The notes beneath the pieces were generated by a model. That model was not told where the DNA came from. It did no database searches and worked only from the letters and a program-made list of their open reading frames with translations. From a virus: DNA of 37,765 nt. A program made the position numbers and the translations under genes. Below are positions 12,815 through 19,049 of this stretch, piece by piece. Positions within the stretch are counted from its first letter, which is position 1. Each line of letters opens with the position of its first letter. The stretch spans positions 1 to 37,765 of the IMG/VR virus record IMGVR_UViG_3300030090_005017, one strand, 5' to 3'.

Positions 12815-13117
12815 ATGACTGACAACGAAAACAAGGAACTTTTTAAAGCTGCCGCGCAAGAGGCAGAAGAGCTGTGCGGGGTGTCGCTCGCTGAGATTAT
12901 GAGCAACCCTGACAAGTATGAGCGGTTTGACGAGCCAAGCAGTAACGCGATGATGTGCGCCGCCGCTGCTGAGTCAGAAGATGTTGAGCGAATCAAGAAA
13001 GAGTTAGAAGACACCAAGGAAGAGCTGGAGCGCTTGCAAAAATTCCATTCTGAGATGGTGTTGGGGATTTATGCTTTTCTTGAAGACTCTGAAGCTAGCC
13101 CCAAAGGGGGCGAGTGA
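12815..13117 (+). CDS. Acidic coiled-coil hypothetical protein
   Basis: A 100-residue acidic protein. The N-terminal 50 residues are helical (ELFKAAAQEAEELCGVSLAE), and residues 58-85 form a clear heptad coiled coil (VERIKKELEDTKEELERLQK). Ribosome site GAAAGGGT. First gene of an early four-gene operon with 1-4 base overlaps; it probably oligomerises, function unknown. Confidence 0.7.
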   Translation: MTDNENKELFKAAAQEAEELCGVSLAEIMSNPDKYERFDEPSSNAMMCAAAAESEDVERIKKELEDTKEELERLQKFHSEMVLGIYAFLEDSEASPKGGE

Positions 13118-13521
13118 TGCCAGCATTTAGCGAAAAAGAACTTAAGAAGTTAGCGCGCATCTGGTGGGGTTGGCTCCAGTCTTTCGAAGCCGGAGCCCCC
13201 TCTTCTCATGCTGTACGGGTTGCCACCTTCAAGGGGCTGGAGTCTGAGACGGGGCGAAGCTGGAAATCTTACGAATATAAGACTTTTGAGTTTTCCGCTT
13301 GTGCTGCTTGGCTTGGCGTTGGGCCTGTCATGGGCTTCCCCGGCTGCCCTTCACAAAAGGACAAGCAAGAACAAAAGCCAAACGGTGTCGAGTTTGACGG
13401 GGTAGGCTTTCTGCGCTGGCATGGTGGCCGGTCTGCAACACGTAAAGCCGTGGAAGATGTAGCACGAGAGAACAACAAAGAATTGAAGCCGCTTATCAGG
13501 GCGGGGAAGGTGAAGAAATGA
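13117..13521 (+). CDS. Hypothetical early protein
   Basis: A 134-residue protein starting at the ATG that overlaps the previous stop (GTGATG; a GTG start 3 nt earlier is possible). It has an aromatic N-terminal helix (FSEKELKKLARIWWGWLQSF) and a basic C-terminal end (RSATRKAVEDVARENNKELK). No family was recognised. The end overlaps the next start by 4 bases, so it is translated together with its neighbours. Confidence 0.65.
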   Translation: MPAFSEKELKKLARIWWGWLQSFEAGAPSSHAVRVATFKGLESETGRSWKSYEYKTFEFSACAAWLGVGPVMGFPGCPSQKDKQEQKPNGVEFDGVGFLRWHGGRSATRKAVEDVARENNKELKPLIRAGKVKK

Positions 13522-14108
13522 TGGATGAATGGGTAAAGATTTTTGACAAGCTCAAGTCTAAAGAAATTAAGACAATTCAGGCCGAGTTTAATGGCGTGAT
13601 GGGTGGCGGTACTGGTGGGCTGAGGGAATTCAGAGCGGGGCGCCGGTCCAAGCCTAGAACCTGGAGCATGGGCGCAGACCGTTGGGAGAAAGAAGGGATC
13701 ATGATTATCCCGACGAGTGAGGCGAAGAAAAGAACTGCCGCAAATGCCTTCAGGCTCTGGAAAAGCACAAACCTAAACACGGGAAAGGCTTCAATCATGG
13801 CTAGCGTAGGGAATATGGGCCTGAATATTAAAAAGCTGGTTTCTTGGTCTGTTCTTGATATTCAAGTTGATATTGAGCGGGAAGACTACCCCCATCCGTT
13901 ATGCACTTTTAAAATTATGATTGATGACGAGCCGTTTCAGCTTGATGAGTGGCTAAATACGGACAACACCTTAGAGCGTAAAGATTCTCACATTAAGGTC
14001 TGCCAGCCCGAATTATTTAAGCAAGTAGCTGAAGTGCTGAGTTTTTCCGATGATGAGTTGTGGGGTGCTCTTGAGGAAGCTGTAAAGAATGAGGTGGGCC
14101 ATGAGTAA
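13518..14108 (+). CDS. Hypothetical early protein (196 aa)
   Basis: A 196-residue protein with a Gly/Arg-rich loop near residues 27-45 (GVMGGGTGGLREFRAGRRSK). A middle part, ADRWEKEGIMIIPTSEAKKR, looks alpha/beta. The C-terminal half is acidic (DIQVDIEREDYPHPLCTFKI, LSFSDDELWGALEEAV). No catalytic motif or family is recognised. Alternative start ATG 13521. Confidence 0.65.
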   Translation: MMDEWVKIFDKLKSKEIKTIQAEFNGVMGGGTGGLREFRAGRRSKPRTWSMGADRWEKEGIMIIPTSEAKKRTAANAFRLWKSTNLNTGKASIMASVGNMGLNIKKLVSWSVLDIQVDIEREDYPHPLCTFKIMIDDEPFQLDEWLNTDNTLERKDSHIKVCQPELFKQVAEVLSFSDDELWGALEEAVKNEVGHE

Positions 14109-14340
14109 GGAATCAATTGCATCGGGCAAGCTTCGAGGAGCCAAGAAGAAAGTTCAACCAAAACCGAAGCGCTTCGAGGTGGGGGACTGGGTTGTCTTTG
14201 GCTGGCCAATTGGTAGACAAGTGCAGATTGTCGAGGTTGGGACGGTTCAACCACTTCGATATAAAGTGTCTTATTATACCCGTGACGAGAGGAAACGGGC
14301 CGAAATGTGGGTGGACTGGACCGATTTAGCATTGCGCTAG
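14101..14340 (+). CDS. Small SH3-like basic protein
   Basis: A 79-residue protein starting at the ATG inside the end of the previous gene (8-base overlap). The first 22 residues are basic (KLRGAKKKVQPKPK). The rest (FEVGDWVVFGWPIGRQVQIV, KVSYYTRDE, MWVDWTDLAL) has the strand pattern of a small SH3/KOW-like barrel. Such domains bind nucleic acid or ribosomal parts; function is not shown here. Last gene before a terminator. Confidence 0.6.
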   Translation: MSKESIASGKLRGAKKKVQPKPKRFEVGDWVVFGWPIGRQVQIVEVGTVQPLRYKVSYYTRDERKRAEMWVDWTDLALR

Positions 14341-14366
14341 CACCGCACGAAGAAATATTTTCATAC

Positions 14367-14405
14367 ATGCTCCGCACGGTTTCGATCATGCGGGGCATTT
14401 TTTTT
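14367..14405 (+). terminator. Rho-independent terminator ending early operon
   Basis: ATGCTCCGCA (14367-14376) pairs with TGCGGGGCAT (14389-14398, one G-U pair), followed by a run of eight T. Placed 27 bp after the last early gene. Confidence 0.9.
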
Positions 14406-14437
14406 GCTGTGAAGCATGCACGAAGAGAGGCGAGCAC

Positions 14438-14580
14438 TGCGCAAGCCATGCACGAAACATGTAGCGAAAAGCGGTTGTTTTGATGTCTAAAACCCAACAG
14501 GATGCCACTAGTGCATGAAACATGTATTGAAAGATAATAACATAAAAGAGTTTGCAAAAAGGCCTGATAGGGCTTGCGCA
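14438..14580. repeat. Inverted-repeat-flanked direct repeats (iteron-like)
   Basis: TGCGCAAGCC at 14438-14447 is the exact reverse complement of GGCTTGCGCA at 14571-14580. Between them lie two imperfect 21-22 bp direct repeats, 14449-14470 and 14512-14533, sharing GAAACATGTA. Related inverted copies (TTTCATACATG at 14359-14369 and GTTCATACATG at 14604-14614) lie just outside. The arrangement is like initiator-binding iterons. Confidence 0.6.
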
Positions 14581-14662
14581 AAAGTTTGGGCAGATTTTCG
14601 GTAGTTCATACATGGTAGACAACTCGCCCGAAGATGTGAGAATCTAATCGAGTTAACTTCGG

Positions 14663-14714
14663 GGCTGGACACATTGCAGACTTAATCCAACCCTATTTTG
14701 TAGTGTGTCCGGCC
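14663..14714 (+). repeat. 11-bp stem with 30-nt loop
   Basis: GGCTGGACACA (14663-14673) pairs with TGTGTCCGGCC (14704-14714) with one G-U pair. TATTTTATCC follows. It could be a regulatory RNA stem or a weak terminator. Confidence 0.55.
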
Positions 14715-14806
14715 TATTTTATCCCCTTAGAAGCTATTCTCCGGCGCTTGTGGTGCATTTATCGGCGCCCCCGGTGATGATTTATTGTTGGCCGAAGGGC
14801 TGGCGG

Positions 14807-14844
14807 TAGATTTTTATCTATTTTGATAGATTTTTATCTATTTT
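14807..14844. repeat. 18-bp perfect direct repeat, 20-bp period
   Basis: TAGATTTTTATCTATTTT occurs at 14807-14824 and 14827-14844. Each unit contains the inverted repeat TAGAT-TTTT-ATCTA, so both a tandem protein site and paired hairpins are possible. Confidence 0.85.
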
Positions 14845-14970
14845 TTGGTGCCGTGCGCGTTTTATGCGCGCGCTAAGTGCTACGCTCGAGACCTCGAGAC
14901 CTGTGCGCGGGTTTTTTCCGTGGCTGGTGCGTGGTTTGTGCGTGGTCGGCGCCTCAAGAGCTCGCAGATG

Positions 14971-14985
14971 CCGAAGGTCATTCGG
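14971..14985. repeat. Small hairpin CCGAA-N5-TTCGG (copy 1)
   Basis: A 5-bp inverted repeat with loop GGTCA. A longer version with loop GTCAA lies at 15174-15190. Confidence 0.5.
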
Positions 14986-15034
14986 TGGGCGTGATTCGGT
15001 GAAATAGGCTATTTCCGACACCCCCTAAAGTATC

Positions 15035-15047
15035 AAGGTAGTACCTT
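15035..15047. promoter_or_regulatory. Perfect palindrome AAGGTA-G-TACCTT
   Basis: A 6-bp inverted repeat about one central base, typical in size for a dimeric repressor site. No second copy was found. Confidence 0.4.
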
Positions 15048-15173
15048 TCCGGCATGGTCACCCGTCGTTTATTCTGTAGAGGTCGACCGCAACCGAATAA
15101 GTCAAACGAGCGTAACCCATTGACCTGAATAAGTAAAAAATCATTGTTTTTTGTGCGGCGTTGCGGCGTACTT

Positions 15174-15190
15174 TCCGAAGTCAATTCGGA
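15174..15190. repeat. Small hairpin TCCGAA-N5-TTCGGA (copy 2)
   Basis: A 6-bp inverted repeat with loop GTCAA, related to copy 1 at 14971. It is followed by a G8 run at 15192-15199 and GCCCCC. Confidence 0.5.
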
Positions 15191-15297
15191 TGGGGGGGGT
15201 GCCCCCGCGCCGGGCTTTTCCCTTTTTTATTAATTACCCTCACACTCACTCCCCCCAAAGTGCATTTGACGCAATGCGTTGTTGATTCCACTTTTAT

Positions 15298-15312
15298 ATT
15301 TATTTAATAAAT
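15298..15312. repeat. AT-rich palindrome ATTTATT-T-AATAAAT
   Basis: A 7-bp inverted repeat about one base inside an AT-rich patch. It could be an unwinding element or a host-factor site (IHF/H-NS type). Confidence 0.45.
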
Positions 15313-15373
15313 CGCCACGGGGGATGTGCTTAATAAAACGAGCTCTGTAGGCCGACCGGCTAACCCCGTCCAC

Positions 15374-15402
15374 TTGTTTTTATTCAGGGTCCAGCGTATC
15401 CT
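15374..15402 (+). promoter_or_regulatory. Candidate late promoter
   Basis: -35 TTGTTT (15374-15379), 17-bp spacer, -10 TATCCT (15397-15402), 21 bp before the ATG at 15424. It lacks the GGACTAAC start sequence of the early promoters, in keeping with a separate control class. Confidence 0.45.
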
Positions 15403-15423
15403 TTGCTCAACAGGAGATGGGGC

Positions 15424-16200
15424 ATGGCAGAATATGTTAAAACGGTAGTTTCGGCGCTTTCTAGTAGATCTTCGGACTACTCAAGCCCTCATGTGTTTTT
15501 AAACGAGGCCACCCAAACCCAGACTGATGAGAAGGTTGTCCGTGTCGATGGTCGTCTTGAGGCGCAAACAACGGTTGGAACTAGCACTCTTTATAGTGCG
15601 GTAGACTATGTAGATTTGTCCCTTCAAGGCTTAACCTCTGTAAACACCTTTATTCTGCACAATCGCTCAGATTATGAACTTCTCTTACAGTGCTACATTC
15701 TCCAGGCTGACCTTAGCGGGAGCACTATTGGTGTCTGCACTTTCTCAAGCAACAACCAGATTGACTCAGCCGTAGACTCTGCTTTTACAAAAGGCTTTCA
15801 AACTGGAGCCCTTCACGCAACGCACCTAAATACTTACGGGGCAAAAACCAGCAACAACAACGACTTTGCTGCAATTACTAGCATTAGTGCCTCGTCCAGC
15901 GGCTCTTTAAACCGGATCGTTGTTTCAGGGACTCCTTTTGGAACAAATGAAGCCGAAGATGCTTCAGGCCATAGTACAACGCTTGGCATCCAGCTTTTTA
16001 CTAAGAGTAATTTTTATGTACCTGCTGGGGGCGTTATTTCTCTGCCAGGCCAACTTGCCAAAATTAAGGCCAACATTGCTTCTCTTCAAGAAGTTGACCA
16101 CGAGATTCGTATCCAGCCGGGATTTACTGCGGTTAACTCTAAAACCGGAGTAACCAGCCCAATCGACTACACTATTTTTATGTCGGGAACTGTCGGATAA
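15424..16200 (+). CDS. Probable virion protein at head of late operon
   Basis: A 258-residue protein, Ser/Thr/Asn-rich and strand-forming (VDYVDLSLQGLTSVNTFILH, NRSDYELLLQCYILQADLSG, FYVPAGGVISLPG). This looks like an all-beta structural or decoration protein. ATG 15424 is chosen because AGGAG (15412-15416) sits 7 nt before it; an in-frame TTG upstream has no ribosome site. It is the first late gene, just before the terminase genes. No family was recognised. Confidence 0.65.
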   Translation: MAEYVKTVVSALSSRSSDYSSPHVFLNEATQTQTDEKVVRVDGRLEAQTTVGTSTLYSAVDYVDLSLQGLTSVNTFILHNRSDYELLLQCYILQADLSGSTIGVCTFSSNNQIDSAVDSAFTKGFQTGALHATHLNTYGAKTSNNNDFAAITSISASSSGSLNRIVVSGTPFGTNEAEDASGHSTTLGIQLFTKSNFYVPAGGVISLPGQLAKIKANIASLQEVDHEIRIQPGFTAVNSKTGVTSPIDYTIFMSGTVG

Positions 16201-16226
16201 AATTTTAAAATGTTGCAGGAATTTTT

Positions 16227-16670
16227 ATGTCGAAGAAGATTTATATGGGGAAGAGCCTTGAGGTCCGTTACGACGAGGCTTGCAAGACCAAGGGCGGAAA
16301 ACTAGACCGCCGGGAAATCCTAGAACTCGCTGAGCAAGACCTTGAAACCGAGGGGTCCAGAGTTCAGATAAACAAGCGCCAGGCAGACCTAATTGATATT
16401 CGGGTTATGCCGAGCCTCCACAGCATTATGGAAAACGCCCTTGCGGTGATTGATTCCGAAGTACGGCACCATCTTAGGGTTTCTACTTCTAGCAGCGGCC
16501 TAGACCGCCAACAGGTGCATTCTTTTGGTCAAATGACCCGTTCACTGGCCCAGATTGTTGGTATCGAAAAAGAGCTCAAGGAGCAGTCTGACCTAGACGC
16601 CATGAGTGATGCCGATTTAATCAAGTTGGCCGAGATGACAAGCAACAGATTAAAGGATGGCGATAAATGA
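16227..16670 (+). CDS. Putative terminase small subunit
   Basis: A 147-residue mostly helical protein (LDRREILELAEQDLETEGSR, SLHSIMENALAVIDSEVRHH, DADLIKLAEMTSNRL). Size, helical nature and position upstream of the large subunit suit TerS, the DNA-recognition ring of the packaging motor. A clear N-terminal helix-turn-helix is not obvious, so the call rests mainly on context. The stop overlaps the next start. Confidence 0.5.
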   Translation: MSKKIYMGKSLEVRYDEACKTKGGKLDRREILELAEQDLETEGSRVQINKRQADLIDIRVMPSLHSIMENALAVIDSEVRHHLRVSTSSSGLDRQQVHSFGQMTRSLAQIVGIEKELKEQSDLDAMSDADLIKLAEMTSNRLKDGDK

Positions 16671-17173
16671 CCATTGAAGCGGCGCCACCATACAACCCGA
16701 TGATGCATAACGAGCGTTTGCCGGTCTATATTCGCCTAGCAGACCAAGGGGATTCGAGCTTTGTCTATAAAAGCTGGTTAGATGCTTGGTGGGTCCAAAA
16801 TAAAGACCAGTATCAGCCCCTTTTCTTTAAATCCCATCGAGAAGTTATAAAAAACCTCATGGAAAACTCGATTACGGTTATTGCGTGCTCAAGTGAAGAC
16901 CCGAATTTAATTTTTAGCTGGGTTTGCGGTGTGCGAACTAAAAATAATCGTTTCATTGTTCATTTCGCTTACACCAAGAAATCATTACGAAAATTTGGGC
17001 TGTGCAAGGCCCTTTTAGGCTTTTTTGAGCACGAGAAGGGCGAACCTATCCTCTGTAGTCATAAAAGTTTTATATTCAAAGACCTAAAGCAGCCTTATAA
17101 TCTGTTTTATGTCCCAAACCTCCAAAGACCAGAAGGCTTGGAGAAGATTGAGAGTGAAGAATGGAGATTGTAG
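16667..17173 (+). CDS. GNAT-like protein next to terminase
   Basis: A 168-residue protein with features of a GNAT acetyltransferase fold: a helix-rich start (SFVYKSWLDAWWVQ), a strand ITVIACSSEDPNLIFSWVCG, then IVHFAYTKKSLRKFGLCKAL. The last part has the R..G..KALL pattern like the acetyl-CoA pyrophosphate loop (Q/RxxGxG/A), but Gly is partly replaced. Similar genes lie between terminase subunits in other podoviruses, as I recall. Its substrate, or even activity, is unknown. Confidence 0.6.
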   Translation: MTIEAAPPYNPMMHNERLPVYIRLADQGDSSFVYKSWLDAWWVQNKDQYQPLFFKSHREVIKNLMENSITVIACSSEDPNLIFSWVCGVRTKNNRFIVHFAYTKKSLRKFGLCKALLGFFEHEKGEPILCSHKSFIFKDLKQPYNLFYVPNLQRPEGLEKIESEEWRL

Positions 17174-17406
17174 GAGTACAGCTCACAGAGTCAGCCAGAA
17201 GCGTCTTAAATAAAAGCTTTTTAGCTTCCGATCACTATGATTTGTCTTTTGAAAAAGTAGAAGGCGTTTTAGGGGTCCGCATCATCGATAAAAAGAAAGG
17301 TTCTTATTGGTTGCCAATGAGTTCTATTTCTTGGTGCCGAACAAAAGGCAAAGCTGCCCCGAAAAAAGGTCGGCCTAAAAAGGTAACGAATGCCAAAGCA
17401 GCCTGA
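17161..17406 (+). CDS. Small hypothetical protein with AT-hook-like tail
   Basis: An 81-residue protein overlapping the previous gene by 13 bp and the terminase start by 17 bp. The first 60 residues look alpha/beta (VEGVLGVRIIDKKKGSYWLP). The tail APKKGRPKKVTNAKAA contains KGRPKK, close to an AT-hook (RGRP). DNA binding near the packaging genes is plausible but unproven. Confidence 0.6.
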   Translation: MEIVGVQLTESARSVLNKSFLASDHYDLSFEKVEGVLGVRIIDKKKGSYWLPMSSISWCRTKGKAAPKKGRPKKVTNAKAA

Positions 17407-18853
17407 GTCATACGCCTCTCGCCAGGTTCTAAAGGAGTTTGTTAAGCGCTTTGGTGATGCCAATGCCCTTAAAGAAGAAAGCGCTGCGTCAAAGGACCGC
17501 AGTTATCGTTGGCAAGAAGATTTGTTTGAGCACCAGCTTGCGTTTATTAACGACCCTTCTTCTTTTAAAACAGCCCTATGCTCCCGGCGAGCTGGCAAGA
17601 CTTACGCCAGTTGTTACTACCTAATTGAAACAGCATCTAAACATCCTGACTCGTTGTCGGCCTACATCGCACTTACACGCACAAGTGCTAAGCGCCTAAT
17701 GTGGATGGAGCTTAAAAGAGCAAACCGGCGTTACCACATAGGAATGCGGTTTAATAACTCAGAGCTCGTGGCGACACTGCCCAATAACAGCCAGATAATT
17801 TTAACAGGTGCAAACGACGAAGCTGATATCGATAAGCTTCGTGGGTCTGCTTACCGTCTAGTTATTCTTGACGAAGCTGCGAGTTTTGGTGCCCACATGG
17901 AAGAGTTGGTCCAGGAAGTTCTTGAGCCTGCGCTTATTGACCATAACGGCACACTGGCAATGATTGGGACGCCTAACGCCTCATGTAGCGGCATGTTTTT
18001 TCATGCAACGACAAACCCTGCATTTGGCTACAGCAACCACCATTGGACTATCATGGACAACCCGCACATACCTCACGCCAAGGACTGGCTTGAAAGGCGT
18101 ATGCGCCAGAAGAAGTGGGACGACACAAACCCGGTTTATCTCCGAGAATGGCGAGGCCAATGGATTAGGTCTGAAGATTCCTTGGTCTACAAATACTCTG
18201 AAGAGAAGAATTTTTACGATGAGGTGCCTTACCATGAGTACGATTTTGATTTTATTCTGGGTGTGGATTTAGGTTACGAAGATGCCACGGCTTTTGTAGT
18301 TGGAGCGTATAGCCCCGAACTGCCTTATTTTTTCGTGGTAGACACTTTCAAGCAGTCCAAGATGCTGCCTTCTGAAATTGCTATAAAAATTCAAGAATAC
18401 AATGAGATGTATAACTTTACGTCCATCGTGGCAGATACCGGCGGCTTGGGTAAATCCATTGTAGAAGAGTTTAGGCAGCGTTGGGCCTTACCTATTAAAG
18501 CAGCAGAAAAGCGAAACAAAGCCGCTTATATCGAGCTTATGAACTCGGATTTAGCTGCCGGAAATATTTTAGTAAATGAGTTGTCAGATTTAGTGGACGA
18601 ATGGCGTCTACTACAGTGGGACGAAGACCGCCGCAAAGAAGATGGTAGGTTTGACAACCACCTGTCTGATGCCTGCCTGTACGCCTGGCGAGAGTCTAAG
18701 CACTTTACTCACGAAGAAGAATTATTGCCGCCCCAGATGGGAAGCCCCGAGTTTCACAAGGAATGGGAGCAAAGGTATTGGGCCGGAGTTGCTGATAAAA
18801 TTGAAGACACCAGCGAGGAAGGGACGGGTACGCCTGAATGGATGATGAACTAA
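17390..18853 (+). CDS. terL: Terminase large subunit
   Basis: A 487-residue packaging motor and nuclease. ATPase: Walker A-like CSRRAGKT (64-71), Walker B LVILDE (157-162), coupling motif IGTP (192-195). RNase H-like nuclease: D293 in GVDLGYEDAT, D349 in VADTGG, D427 in DNHLSDACLYAW. The order and length match other TerL proteins. AAGGT precedes the ATG, which overlaps the upstream gene. It cuts and pumps DNA into the prohead through the portal encoded just downstream. Confidence 0.95.
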   Translation: MPKQPESYASRQVLKEFVKRFGDANALKEESAASKDRSYRWQEDLFEHQLAFINDPSSFKTALCSRRAGKTYASCYYLIETASKHPDSLSAYIALTRTSAKRLMWMELKRANRRYHIGMRFNNSELVATLPNNSQIILTGANDEADIDKLRGSAYRLVILDEAASFGAHMEELVQEVLEPALIDHNGTLAMIGTPNASCSGMFFHATTNPAFGYSNHHWTIMDNPHIPHAKDWLERRMRQKKWDDTNPVYLREWRGQWIRSEDSLVYKYSEEKNFYDEVPYHEYDFDFILGVDLGYEDATAFVVGAYSPELPYFFVVDTFKQSKMLPSEIAIKIQEYNEMYNFTSIVADTGGLGKSIVEEFRQRWALPIKAAEKRNKAAYIELMNSDLAAGNILVNELSDLVDEWRLLQWDEDRRKEDGRFDNHLSDACLYAWRESKHFTHEEELLPPQMGSPEFHKEWEQRYWAGVADKIEDTSEEGTGTPEWMMN

Positions 18854-19047
18854 GAGAAGCTGCCGAGTTTGCAAAATCAATCGGCGCCACAAACATTACT
18901 TATGAAACGCCAAACGGAAAAATCTCAGTAACTTTCCCTCCTCCTCTTCCAGAAGTAGGGTTTGCTATTCCTGAGAATTACCGCGAAACTACGCCTAGCG
19001 CTGAAGAGATTGATGAATCTCTCCTGTTTTACTCTTCTGGAGGATGA
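18838..19047 (+). CDS. Small acidic protein between terL and portal
   Basis: A 69-residue acidic protein (MDDELREAAEFAKSIGATNI, TFPPPLPEVGFAIPENY) overlapping the end of terL and the start region of the portal gene. No family was recognised. Its fixed place suggests a packaging or assembly accessory. Confidence 0.6.
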   Translation: MDDELREAAEFAKSIGATNITYETPNGKISVTFPPPLPEVGFAIPENYRETTPSAEEIDESLLFYSSGG

Positions 19048-19049
19048 TG

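Larger units (their letters stand above)
14341..15423. other. 1.1-kb non-coding control region, candidate origin
   Basis: No plausible gene is seen on either strand; the few open frames are short, lack ribosome sites and have odd composition. The stretch instead holds a terminator, direct and inverted repeats, several hairpins, a G8 run and an AT-rich palindrome, and ends with the late promoter. It separates the early from the late genes, so origin, packaging-site or regulatory RNA functions are all possible. Confidence 0.6.

Noticed and set aside
15161-15166. TTGCGG at 15161 as a fourth operator
   Set aside because: There is no matching CCGCAA half-site 4 bp away, only a single half.
14818-15184. 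Leftward short open frames in the non-coding region
   Set aside because: They have no Shine-Dalgarno sites, odd composition, and run through hairpins and repeats; the region is better explained as regulatory DNA.
15192-15206. G8 run plus CCCCC as a terminator
   Set aside because: The arms would leave a G-rich loop and no T-run follows directly; late transcription also starts downstream of it.
14600-15400. tRNA or known riboswitch in the non-coding region
   Set aside because: No T-arm motif with matching acceptor stem, and no recognised riboswitch core, could be found by eye.
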